Of a stretch of DNA of 64,000 bases, positions 20,456-31,600 are shown piece after piece (the stretch's first letter is position 1; each line of letters opens with the position of its first letter). Under the pieces are notes generated by a model. The model searched no databases. It was not told the DNA's origin and was given only the letters and a program-made list of their open reading frames with translations. The stretch comes from Parelaphostrongylus tenuis (taxonomy: Eukaryota; Nematoda; Chromadorea; Rhabditida; Metastrongylidae): positions 1-64,000 of the forward strand of contig JAHQIW010003952.1 in NCBI GenBank assembly GCA_019055375.1, written 5' to 3'. The position numbers and the translations under genes were made by a program.

Positions 20456-21849
20456 AAACATTCTAAGAATCATACTGATTGCTTATTAGGAGGTTTCAGA
20501 AACAATCGATGCTATGGATTAACCATGATCATAATTATGATTGCGAATAGAGCTCATAGTCTAATGTCTGGAGTGATCATATATCGTCTAGAATGCTCTC
20601 TACTAATTTCTTTGACGCGTTCCAGAAGTAGTGTTATATTGCCACCCATGTGCTACACAGGGGCTATCGCTCTAAGAAATAGACACGTTTGCTCTTTAGC
20701 ACTGAGGAAATACTGTATTAAAAGTTGACATTCAATACTCCTGTGCCTTGAATATGACCTTCTGGTCAGAAATTGACTCACTATTTTTATGCATGTTTCT
20801 CTAGCCTTATCCTTCTTCTAAGGTCATCTGCTATTGTAGGGGACCTTTAATCAATACACCTCCAAAGGAAACAGGTTTCCTCAACAGATCTCACAACATT
20901 CCCTAATTCACAAAGTGAGAAAGGTAGTCGATCGTAGTGATATGCAAGGCTTCCGCCAAGTTGCTTGAAGTTCAGTCGAACAGAAGCGCTTAATCATTTT
21001 CCAATTGATCCATTGTCAGGAGTCTTCTAGAATTTTTCATTACCACTGTTGTAGCAGCATTCTTATGATTTCATGATTAGATATGCAAGGAAGCTAAGTG
21101 GTAGGCAAAGCTCTCGATCCTAGGCAGTAGTTGAACTGCTGTTTAGTTGTACCGAGGCCTGAAAAGAAGGAAGAAATAGCGAACAGGTGTAGACCGTGGC
21201 ATGGAGGTAGCACGCGTTCTCGGAAAGATTTATTAGCGTACAACTCTTGCCCTTGAAAGTTTCACAAAGCTCTCAGCATCCTCGGTTAAATATAAAACCT
21301 CTGCATTCTTTTCTGCTGCAGATTCAGTCCTAAAGGAATCTTGATGTGGAAGTTCCCATATTGTTCTGCCTCATGACGGTCGTCATGTGCAGTGATCCAT
21401 TTTTGCAATCTTCATGGAAAAATTTGGGTAAGTTATTGAAGGCACACAAGTGTTTCAAGCCCCTATCACATTCTTAGGCATGAATAGCCTAGCAATCTTG
21501 TGAGTTTCGGCGAGTCACACCGGACCGATGCGTTAAAACATCCGGTAAATAACTGCGATTATTGAATTGTATTTTAACAGTCCATTTCCAGAATAGGTCG
21601 AGAGTTTTGAGAATGTTGGTGGCAGGTGTCAAGAAATTTAATTTCGTTGTAATTTGTTTAGTTTACACCTCGATTGTTAGTCCATGTTTATTATTAGTTG
21701 TTTGTGTACCCTATCTAGAGCTCAACTCACTTGACCATTTCGGGACGGAATGTGTTCATTGGAATACAAGAACTTCTGAGATTATTTTTGTTGGAGAACA
21801 CTTTTTTCGGCACTCGTTTGTTACATGACGTTAAATGAAAATTCGATCT
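20456..21849. other. No supported gene
   Basis: Unassigned. A frame at 21562-21828 is hydrophobic in its middle (FNFVVICLVYTSIVSPCLLL) but has no splice context or family match that I can give. Confidence 0.4.
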
Positions 21850-24720
21850 CTTTCACGGGGCAAAAACTTTTCATTACAATTTTAGTGAATATTCGAAAGC
21901 TTAAATCCCTGGCTACCTCGCCATATGATGTTTTCTAGAGAGCCTTTTCATAACGCTTTAAGAAAAGGGAAACATTTTTGTTTCACACGCGAATAACTCT
22001 TGCAGGACAGAGCTCTTTCTTTAGACTATAGTAATCATTCGACATTGTAAGTTTCTAAGATTTCAGAGCTGTGCTTATTTTCTGGAAAGACCTTTTTATT
22101 GAAGTAAAACAGAAACAGTAAGGTAGTTTTTTCGGCAGGCTTGTTTATCGGCTAATCCACGGTCGGGGTACATGGCGTCCGTAGATTCGATGTAGCTAAC
22201 CGCCACTGATCATTCGAAATACGAGGAAGCATCACATGTGTAGTGCGATCTTTGTTATTTGATTAGGGTTTTAATTTCCGCTTCGAAAGAAACTCGAGAT
22301 AAAACGTACGAGTCTGCTACCGTGAGATGCCTTCCAAACGTTGATATGCTCTTCATGCTTCCAGGAAAGTAGTGTTAAAAGTGCGCTGCTGGTGTAAAAC
22401 ATAGTTCTGCTTTGAATTTCACAGCGCTATGAAAGGTTTTTGAATAACGACAAGGTGGCCAAGAGGAGATTTGAGCTTCTGAATGATTATAAACACTATT
22501 ATGAAAAGATTTCGTGAAGCGAAAAAGTCGAATTTATATTTGCCGTTATCTAGCAAACGAGAACCCTTTTCGTAAGCTTTTAGTAAACATTCAAAAGTTT
22601 AATATCAAGAATTTTGGCAACGCGGATAGTTTATCGAAAGCTTTTCGCATAGCGTTTATCACGAAAATAACACCACGTTGCGCACTTAGTTTGCCTTGCT
22701 TTTTCGGCGGTGGTCTGTAACATTCTTTTTGTCGAAATATTGGTGGTCACGTTAGCCCAAATTTCCATGGTTTTAGTTCTGATTTTCATTTGATAGAGCG
22801 CCTAGAGCAAAAAGATTGCTACGTATCACACTCCAAGCAGTTAGCTAGCACCTTGAACTTCAAATGTAGGCTTATTTGACAGTGGGAATCCACAAGATGT
22901 CTGTGCTTGCGGAAAAAATAGAACAAAGCCTCTTCTGCATTACTAATGCAAATCCCAAAATTTTTCCGAGTTGCCAAAAAATTTCTGAATGAATAGTGAA
23001 AATCGCGTTTCTCTTGATAGGCGCGCGTTTTCGGAGCGACAGTTGAGGTCGATGCGCAGAGCGTTATATAAAAGGCGCGCAATTTTCGTTATTTGCCATA
23101 ATTTTTTTTACGTTTTAGGAAACTTCACGCATTCTTTATATCAGAATTGTGCACTTTTAATCTATTTGATCTCCATTTCGACCTTTCATATAAGCTTTTT
23201 TGCGTTTGCTTCCAACGATGACGTAATCGTTCGATAGATTAGATCAAAAGAGCTGACTTATAAAGGCCGATACACGTGTATCGGGCTTTATAAGTCTGCT
23301 TTATGACGGACGACACGACGTGCGTGGCTCAAAAATGATTATTTGACATATCGAAATCTGAGCTGTGGCCTCAAGAAGAAACTTAGAACGAAAGATATGA
23401 TAAGTCAAGAATTTGAATAATGTATTCCATTTCCAAAAAGGCCTTGTTATTGCGTTGAGAGAACAAAAACAATATTTTTTTTCTCATTCAAAGATCCTAG
23501 CTGACCAAGGCTTTCCATTTAGAGCTTCAATAGAATAGTGATAAACTGAAGCTTAGAAAGTTCAGTGATTTATTTGGTATTAATTATGGGCCTTGTATCA
23601 CACTGTAACACCCAAGAGAAAATTGAGCTTCGCAAAGCAGGAAAAAATGACTCCGCCTGCAAAACAATTTTCCGCTCTCTTAGAGCATTAAGAAGTTCGT
23701 TTAAAAAACCAGAAACATTATTCGAGATTTTTAAAATTCGATCTACCGTTTGGTTTATGAAACTTTAAGAGAGGCCTTGGTCAGCAAAAATTTTTGAATG
23801 AGCAACAAGTTATTATTTCTGCTCTACGAGAGCAATGACAAGGCCCTCTGAAAAGCAAAATACACCATTCAATTTTTTTTATTTCCTGCTATCGATTCAC
23901 TATTTGAGCATTTGAAACAGTCTTAAAATACGCCTTTCCCGGTGGATAGAGGTGAAGAGAGGATAGCTGAAGTGATTCATTTTTGCAAAACCTCATCTTC
24001 TTTCGGCTGTTACAACGTAATCCCAGGTCTTTCATGAAAACCAAATAAATCACGATAATTTCTAGGATCTGAGTTATCGATTGGTCACAAGGACTCAGTG
24101 AAGATCAGCGAGAAATCTTTCAACGAAAAACCAAGTTTATTCCTGCTCTTTCAGCGCAACAAGGAAGCTTTTTGAAGATAGGAAACACCTCTCAAATCCT
24201 TTTGATTTCTGCTCCCGAACAACTATCTGAACACTGAAAGAGACCAAGGAATAAGCTTTTAAAAATAGGTCGAGCGGAGATTAGATAATGGAAAAATACC
24301 GAATATCATTCTAACACCAGATTCGTTAGTCAGAATTCCTACTAGTCAATTTGAGGAATATTAGAACATTAGACTGTAGGAGATGTTTGGATCGAAATCA
24401 ATAAACAATAGAAAGGAGAGAGCCGATAACCGACCGCCAAGGGACGGCGCGGGGCCCGGAGTCCACCTTCCACATATTGCGCACCGCAAATAAAATGCAA
24501 ACTTAATTTCCAGTGTTACAGCGCAATGAAAGTTTTTTTGAAAATCCGGAACACTATTGAACTTGCCAAAATTTGTACTTTCGAATAACTACTGAACTTC
24601 TTGAGACAAAGTTTTGCCAACAAAAAATATTTGAGTGTGAAGTGATCTATTATTTTTTACTGTTGCAGCGTAATATAAAGTCTATTTGGAAAATAATATG
24701 CGCCATCAATTCTTTGGAAT
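21850..24720. repeat. Block of dispersed unit C (degenerate, quasi-tandem)
   Basis: A unit of roughly 100-160 bp recurs. Its markers are attcgaaagcttaaat (21890), ttttcataacgctttaag (21945), a caaaataaaatt-like or tttcacac tail, and cattcgata-like stretches between. Further degenerate copies occur at 22420, 23040, 24520 and 24665. All are non-coding. A GC-rich insert (cggcgcggggcccggag) sits at 24450. Confidence 0.5.
23251..23300. repeat. Near-perfect 50-bp palindrome
   Basis: AGCTGACTTATAAAGGCCGA runs into TACACGTGTA and then the mirror arm ending AAGTCTGCT. Only two of 25 pairs mismatch and the centre is CACGTG, with no loop. It would extrude as a cruciform or fold as a hairpin RNA. Confidence 0.85.
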
Positions 24721-24889
24721 TTGGGAGCAAAAAATAGAAAATATGGCTTTTTTTATCGATGCGGTCATGGGAAAGGTGCCCAACTTAGACTGTGGAGTCG
24801 AAAAATGGAGCAAACGAAGTTTTTCCTTATTTTGTTTGGTTACGCATTCATAATGTTTTCTGCGTTCACTAAACGTCGAAGGTACGGGT

Positions 24890-25645
24890 ATGAGGTAGTC
24901 TCCTTGATTGGAGGACCATCCAACTGGATTTGCTCACCGTCGCACCACAGATACTTCATGAACTGTGTCTTACCCTGTTTGATCGCGGTCTCAACTTTTC
25001 TCCCGCTCCGTTGAGTTCCTTAAGCATAGTCTCTGCTTCACTGGTATTTCTTGAAAAGACGACGATATAAACCGCAAAATGAACGTTCTACAGAAATTTT
25101 CCATGAATCCTTATGTTATCCCTCGCCAACTGAGCGAATTCATCATCCATTGAAGTGCTGCAGTCAACATCTTTGGCGATACAGTGTCGCCTTGTCGAGC
25201 TCCTTTTTGATTGGTATGGTGAGTGGTCAATGGAAGGCACGTATTTTCATGCTGCCGTTTCGATAGCAGTCTGTTAATGTTCTCGTATAGGATAAGTCTA
25301 CACCTTGGTTGACAAACTTTGACAGGACCGCATTCGTCTAAACGCTGTCAAACGCCTTCTCATAGTCAATAAAGCTTAAAACAAGGTGCATACGCTATTC
25401 GCGACAAACTCCTAAGACACCTGACACAGTTTGAATGTAGTTAATGCAACAGAATTTCTTACAGAATCCTGCTTGCTCGACTAGCTGTATCCCATTCAAA
25501 ATCCTCGGCATCGGCGAAAGGACGATATTCGTGAACAGCTTGTGGAATACATTCAACAGGCACATTGTGCGGTAGTTAAGGAGGTCCCCACACTCAACTT
25601 CTTACGTAGGATAACTGTGCACGATGCATTCCATTGGTTCAGCAT
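24890..25645 (-). pseudogene. RTE-type non-LTR retrotransposon, reverse transcriptase fragment
   Basis: Minus strand, from 25645 down: LNYRTMCLLNVFHKLFTNIV (RTE motif NYRPICLLSVxYKxFT), LVEQAGFCKKF, FIDYEKAFDSV (first catalytic Asp of the RT palm), TLTDCYRNGSMKIRAF, then ARQGDTVSPKMLTAALQWMM. The active-site box normally FADDIV reads FAVYIVV, so the second catalytic pair is lost. ETMLKELNGAGEKL and IQLDGPPIKETTSYPYL follow across a frameshift. RTE elements copy themselves by target-primed reverse transcription; this piece is 5'- and 3'-truncated and dead. Confidence 0.85.
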
Positions 25646-26680
25646 TTTTTCTTTCTGAAGAAAATCGGCAGATATTTTCAAGTCCACGAGCTGTGCCTCT
25701 CCTTATATTTTAAATTACAACTCGATTTTGAGTGGTTAGAACCTCGAGTGCTCGCAACAATGGCATCAAGCAATCGCGCTTTCGAACATTTACAGCAAGC
25801 GGCATCGAACACTACATGCCAACCTTCTTCCAAATGTTTCTTAGGTTTCCTCGAACTGTCTTATTTCAAACATTTGCGCTCTACCAACTACTAAAGAAAC
25901 AGTAAAGCTGTTACCAAAAGATGGCTTGCTACAAGCCAAACGTCAATACAAGAATGGACGTCGATTGAAGCTGCAGTTTTGCTCACAGATTGTTTCGCAA
26001 CGCCACAAGTATAGGTGTTGTGACAGGGCCAGAGTCGATATCGATAACTTGGTGAAGAAGAAATCTGGCCAAGAACTATAAAACAACCGTTTTTTGGAGT
26101 AGTTATATAGGCGAACCAGAGACTGAAAGCTTGATTCCTCGCCGTGGGAAAGGATTGACGGATAAGGCGGAATCGTAAAAGTATGTTATTCAAAGCTTAC
26201 AAGGGCAGGAGTAGTGCTGGATTGGTGCTATACCCTGGTAAAAACAATGGATTTTTCAAAGAATTTGTCGTGAATCAAAGTAATGTTATTTAATAGTGAC
26301 TCCAGAATTCGAAGCATCACCGTCATGGCAGCCATAAAGAAACCAAAGTTTCGAAGATCTATTTCGATTATTGGAAGGGTTATAACAAGGACGATATAAC
26401 AGGAGCTGGTTCTCAGCAATCACAGCCAACCACCGTTACAATTTTGTTGACCCAGACATACGCGTTCAATTCATACGATGGAAAAAATGTGAGAGCTGCA
26501 AAATGGCGGAACAAATGGCACCGCGCCGTCTCCTGGAGTTGCACTTGCCTGAATTCCTGTGGCATCAGATGGTCGCAGGTGAGAATGTTTGTGATCATTT
26601 TTGGAGGCATTCTTGGCCTTCTGTGTCTCAAGTGTAATCTCCATTGCTGACACAGGTGACAACATTTTCATGTTGCTGCT
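25646..26680. other. No supported gene
   Basis: Between two RTE remnants. Open frames at 25891-26193 (minus) and 26444-26746 (both strands) show no recognisable domains. Part of 26440-26690 may be the decayed 5' part of the plus-strand RTE that follows. Confidence 0.35.
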
Positions 26681-26689
26681 TGAAGCGAC

Positions 26690-28890
26690 ATACGTCAACT
26701 GAACAACAGCACGCTCGTATTTCGCGAGCACAAAAGGTGCTATCACATAATGTCGAAGACGTAGGCTTTGTCGTCTACCCGACCATCAACCATCTCGTCG
26801 ACTCGTACGAAGTCTTTTCTTTTTGCACAACTTTTCTTCGACTCCGGCTAAAGCGTAGTGCTAAAGTTGCTATCATCAACTGTTATTAACCAACCGACGC
26901 AGCTGATGAACACGATCTGGACGCGTGCTACTATTAGTTGAAGGAAGTTATTTGTAATGATACGGTGTACTGGAAATTTGCTGTCGGAGACTTCAATGCC
27001 AGATTAGTAATGGCTAACGAGAGCGAAGACGAGATTGGAAATTTTGGATCAGGAAAAAGAAACAAAAATGGGAACCGTCTCGCTGGATTACTGTCTGAAG
27101 CGCGTCTCCTCCATGAGAAATTTATTTTTCCAGAAGGGAGAACACCGCCATTGAACATGGAAGGCACCTGAAAGCACGACTCACGCGGAAATCGACAATG
27201 TACTTACCATTAAAAAATAATGCCTGTTCGACACACCTTTCGCGTCATCATTCTGTAATGGGTCCGATCACCGCCTTCCTCGAGCAAAGATGCGATTCAG
27301 GAGTAAGCTGTAAAAGAACTCATACAATCGATCAAGAAGAAGACGTCAAATCGTCTACGACGAAAACAATTTAGACGAAATATTATTTGGCCGTGATTGA
27401 CAGATTAACGTTGGTCTGACAGAAGAAAAAATGCTGCTTGTCGAAGGATTAAAAAGGTGCGTCGATATAGCTTCAGTTGCTCAGTCCCGAAGAGCCAATC
27501 CCATCTTCTCCAAAACGAAGGAGCTGCTCGAAAAGCAAAGCAAAGAAAGCTAAAGCTTGATCCTGATGCAACACATTTAGCTCAGCTAATATTAAATACC
27601 AGCTGCAGAAGAGCTTTGCAGGAGGATCTACATCGTTACTGACAGAATAAACCGCTAGAAGGAGCACAAGAACGATCCACTCTGAAGAAGTGCTGTCGAA
27701 ATCTGTGTAGCTATAACGTTTCGCTGTCAGCTTCAATGAAAGAAGATGGGATCACGAAAAGTTATTGCTATGATATGGGATTGATAACGAAAAGATTTAC
27801 GCCAGTCCTTTTCGTTCTACCATTCCCGTCTCTGACCCCGTAATCACCATGGGAGAAAAAACCGCTTGGGATTCTACATTCTGAAGTTCGAATAGCAATA
27901 GAAAGCGTGAAAAAAGGCACGGTCTCAAGACCCGATAACATCTCTTGCGATTTGTTGCAATCCGGAGGTCATACCGTTCATGTAGTTTTTGCAGCATATA
28001 TGACATCTTACCTTCAAAAGGAAACAATTCCAGACCAGTGGAGGACGTCGCGCACAGTCAATATCCATAAATATCTGCTTGTTAACCATACTTTGCAAGC
28101 TTTTCACGAGGATCATCCTTCTGCACATATCAAGAACATTGGATTAGGCACAACCAGTTGAACAAGAAAGATTTCGACAGTGATTCTGCTGCATAGGCCC
28201 ATCGAAACCGTGCCTAGGATCATAGAGGTCTATCTAGAATACCACTTATCCTTTATTCTAACTCTCATCGACTATAAAAGCATTTGATAGCGTCGAAACG
28301 AACGCAGCCCTGTCAGAGCTTGTCGACTAACGAGTGGATCCGTTTTACAAAAGAACTTTATCGGACTGCTATCTGAATGGCACAACAAAATACAGCTCTT
28401 CCATCAAACTCTTACTATGCTCATTGTGAAAGGGGTTTGACAGTGCGATACTATATCGCCAAAGTTGTTCACTACCGCATTACAGAAGATAATGAAGTCG
28501 CATGATTGGGACGAGAAGGATATATGCATCGATGAAAAATTCCTGTTAAGCATTCGTTTTTGCGGATGAGATTGTCATATTTTTGAAAGAAGCTACTAAA
28601 GCAGAGGCGATGCTCAAGGAACTTAACGAAGCGGTAAGGAAGATTGGACTAAGCGTCCAGTGGTGCAATGATGAACATATTAGACTGGACGGATTTTTGA
28701 TTACGAAGACCTCCTCTTATGCGCATCTCGGTTGTTCACTGAATGTGGAGAACAATCATCTGTATCACCTGTCGTGTCGTTGATGGTTGAGTGACTCGAG
28801 CGAGTACCAGCAACACTTCCATTTTTTCCTATCGCGTGCAAGAGTAGGCCAGTGGGCCCTCCTTGCTTTATGGAATCGCTGAGCACCATA
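26690..28890 (+). pseudogene. RTE-type retrotransposon, endonuclease + RT, broken
   Basis: The APE-type endonuclease is recognisable: VEDVGFVVYPTINHLVDSYE at 26754-26813, IINCY (26874-26888), then KFAVGDFNAR (26975-27004, the catalytic GDFN motif). The linker and RT entrance follow at 27900-28060 (IAIESVKKGTVSRPDNISCD; HVVFAAYMTSYLQKETIPDQ). KAFDSVETNAALSELVD appears near 28268-28325 after a 1-base shift. The active-site box reads FADEIV instead of FADDIV at about 28558-28575. AEAMLKELNEAVRKIGLSVQ and SSYAHLGCSLNVEN follow. Many stops and shifts. It meets the opposite-strand RTE near 28900, tail to tail. Confidence 0.88.
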
Positions 28891-29562
28891 TCTTTCTTCT
28901 ATAACGTTCGTGAAGGAATCGCACCAACGGGTGAGTGGTCTTCTTCCAAAGAATCCACTCGGTAACGGCTCCCGTCCATCGGTTGTCGTTGAAGAGCTTC
29001 ACTGTCCTGCCCACCTCGATATCCTGGCGTTTAGAATGGCGTCTTTGATTTGCGGTCGCTAACGTGGTCGCAACTTCGAACCATTTCTCTCATTTTCGAG
29101 ATGCGGGGTACTCCTAGCATCGACCTTCCGACTGCGCGTTCGATAACGCCAAGTGATCTTTCATCCTGATTACGCAGCGACCAAGTTTCTGCTACATTCG
29201 TTAGGGCAGGGATAATTGTCGAGTCGAAAAGGTGGACACGAAGTCGGACGTTCTTGGTCCTCTTCACTACATCTTCGAAGCTCTTAAACGTTTCCCAAAC
29301 CGCTTGTTTCCTCCTGCTCAACTCTGGAGCTAAGTCGATAATTATGTTGAATTCATGACCCAGATAGACGTAACTGGAGCATTCGGAAATTGTCATTCCG
29401 CTGAGCGTAAATGGGGCATTCAAAACCCATCCGTTCCTCATACATATCGTTTTCGTTAGATTTACTTTAAGACCGATCTTCCAGCAGGGGTCATCGAAAT
29501 CGGTCAACAATCGTTCCGCTTGGCTGATGTTTGGTGTTATGAGGACGATATCGTCAGCAAAG

Positions 29563-30073
29563 AGAAGATGGTTTTATTGTCGACCGTCAATTTTCACTCC
29601 CATTTCGTCCCATTCTAATGTTTGCATGACGTTTTGCAGGGTGGCAGTGAATAGTTTTGGCGAAATTGTATCGCCTTGCCGAACCCCTCTTCTTACGTCA
29701 ATGGTGATATTGTTGTAGAATGGAGATATTCTGGTCGTGAAATCTTTATAAAGCTCACGAAGATCATTATGTACCGAGTAGGGACGCCCTGGTTATCCAG
29801 AGCCTCTGTAACCGCTTCTGTTTCCACCGAATTGAAGGCTTTCTTCAGAATGATGAAAATGCGACAGAGTGGTTGCTTGTACTCTCGTGAAACTTCAATG
29901 AGTCTTGTGATCGTGTGGATGTGGTCCATGGTACTAAATCCTTTTCTGAACACTGCTTGTTCGCATGGCTGTCCTTCGTCCAGTGTTCTGTCAATCCTGT
30001 TCAGGATGACTCGAGTAAAGAGTTTATAGACAACGGACAGCAAGCAGATTGGGCGATAATTGTCCATGTCGTG
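29563..30073. repeat. Internal direct duplication of RTE RT segment, copy 1
   Basis: About 511 bp, repeated at an offset of 540 bp (30103-30613). Shared landmarks include gtcccattctaatgt, gacgttttg, ggcgataattgtccatgtcg. The copies differ at many sites, so either the duplication is old or two different elements recombined. Confidence 0.85.
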
Positions 30074-30102
30074 GTTTAATTGTCCATGTCGTGTCCATGT
30101 AG

Positions 30103-30613
30103 CGAAGATGGTTTAATCACCGACCGTAAATTCTCATTCCCATATCGTCCCATTCTAATGTCCGCATGACGTTTTGTAGGGTGGCAGTATTGTATTGGCA
30201 AAAACGTATCGCCTTATCGAACCCCTTTTCTTACTTTAATGGCGATATTGTTGCAGAATGAAGACATTTTGGTGGCGAAATCTTTATAATGCTTATGAAT
30301 GACCATTATGCGCCGATTAGGAACGCCATGGTTATCCAGAGCCTCTATGGTCGCTTCTGCTTCCACTGAATCAAAGGCTTTCTTCAGATCGATGCAAGTG
30401 AGGCGGAGTGATTGTTGGTACTTTCGTGAAACTTCAATAGTCTCGTAATCGTGTGGATGTACTCTATGGTACTAAATCCTTATCGGAACAGTGCTTCTTC
30501 GCATGGCTGTCCTTCGTCCAGCGTTCTGCCAATCCTGTTTAGGATGACTCGAAAAAAGAGTTTGTGGACAACGGACAGCATGCAGATTGGGCGATAATTG
30601 TCCATGTCGTGTC
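30103..30613. repeat. Internal direct duplication of RTE RT segment, copy 2
   Basis: Second copy. Between the copies the 14-base string attgtccatgtcgt occurs twice in quick succession (30059-30093), a likely recombination or slippage footprint. Confidence 0.85.
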
Positions 30614-31329
30614 TTGCTGGCTTTCCATTGAATGGGGATCATGCGTTCTGATAAGTAGCGAGTAAAGAGTCGAGATAGCGTGTTGATGAGAGCTGGCGGG
30701 AGGTTCTTGAGTTCTTTTCGTGTCCTCTCTGGACCGGTGTTCTTCAATCCTTCACCAACGGACCGGTGGAACGACATATTCAATTTATTTCAGTTTATAT
30801 GACGGTAAGAGGACATGGCTAGCGAAGAGATCCGAGTAGTAATGGTGGATGATTTTCTCTATGGCAGTTCTGGAAGTTCTAAGTTCCCCGTCAGGGCATC
30901 GGAGTGCAATCATCTTAGTCTTATAATTAGCTGAGCCTCGCTGAGCTCTGCGAATGCTCTTTCCAGCTTCTGCAGCTTCTGCCATAGCTGCAGCTCGTTT
31001 CTCTCTGAGGTCTTCTATTATCGCTTTCTGCAGCGTAACGCCAGCTTGGACGTAAGGTTCCGACTGCCTGTAGCCCGTGCGATTCCACGCTGACGTATCA
31101 GTTCAAGTGTCCGCGGAGACAAGCGTCCCTTTGTGTCCTTAGGACTCTCGGCTGTCATAGCGCTAACGTAAAGATATTCAGCGAGCCGATTGTATTCTTC
31201 GTCGATGATGTCGACAACGGTATCTTCCCAAGAGCCCGTATCTTCCCGTCACTGTAACGTGCTCCGCTCTCCTCCATTCCCGTCGCGTGCTGCGCGAAAA
31301 ATTAATGTGGGACCCAAGGATTAATTGAA

Positions 31330-31600
31330 ATAGTGGTGCTGAATTTTACCGCATAAAAAATATTCAATGGTAAATAGAAATACCTGATTACCTTCGTGGT
31401 TAATAGACAATAAGAAATCCCACAACAGGTAACGAGCGGGATAGCAGTAATGCGCCCATTGAAAAAATGACTGAAATTGAATTATCGGCACAGCCATTAC
31501 TGAGCACATATTCTTTGCTACCCTTTTAGCAGCAGTATCTGCAGGCGAAAGGACTACTGAGGAACACCAGGCCATGATATGGATATCGCAACTAGTTTCT
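31330..31600 (-). CDS. Candidate exon(s), unknown membrane-like product
   Basis: The minus frame 31575-31321 is open for 84 codons and hydrophobic (CSVMAVPIIQFQSFFQWAHY, ARYLLWDFLLSIN). Within it lie a textbook acceptor (ttcaatttcag before tcattttttcaatgg) and a donor (cacgaag|gtaatc). The middle therefore could be a short exon, with a possible 51-bp intron upstream. A faint resemblance to the last membrane segment of ABCG transporters was considered but is not good enough to name it. Confidence 0.3.

Larger units (their letters stand above)
28920..31310 (-). pseudogene. RTE-type retrotransposon, RT with intact FADD box, internally duplicated
   Basis: Reading the minus strand from 31310: linker text (SWEDTVVDIIDEEYNRLAEY, TLELIRQRGIARA, KTKMIALRCPDGELRTSR). 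RT motifs follow: MDNYRPICLLSVVYKLFTRV, QPCEQAVFRKGFSTMDHIHT, GVRRGVRQGD-type TISPKLFTATLQNVM, and NHLLFADDIVLITPN with both catalytic Asp present at about 29541-29566. VYLGHEFNIIIDLAPELSRR and RLRVHLFDSTIIPALTNVAE complete the 3' half. The endonuclease is absent (5' truncation). A stop just before LLFADD and a frameshift near 29690 break the frame. The segment 29563-30073 is repeated at 30103-30613. Confidence 0.9.

Noticed and set aside
31321..31575. Minus-strand frame considered as an ABCG transporter C-terminal membrane segment
   Set aside because: Only a loose hydrophobic pattern; no signature motif, so listed as unknown.
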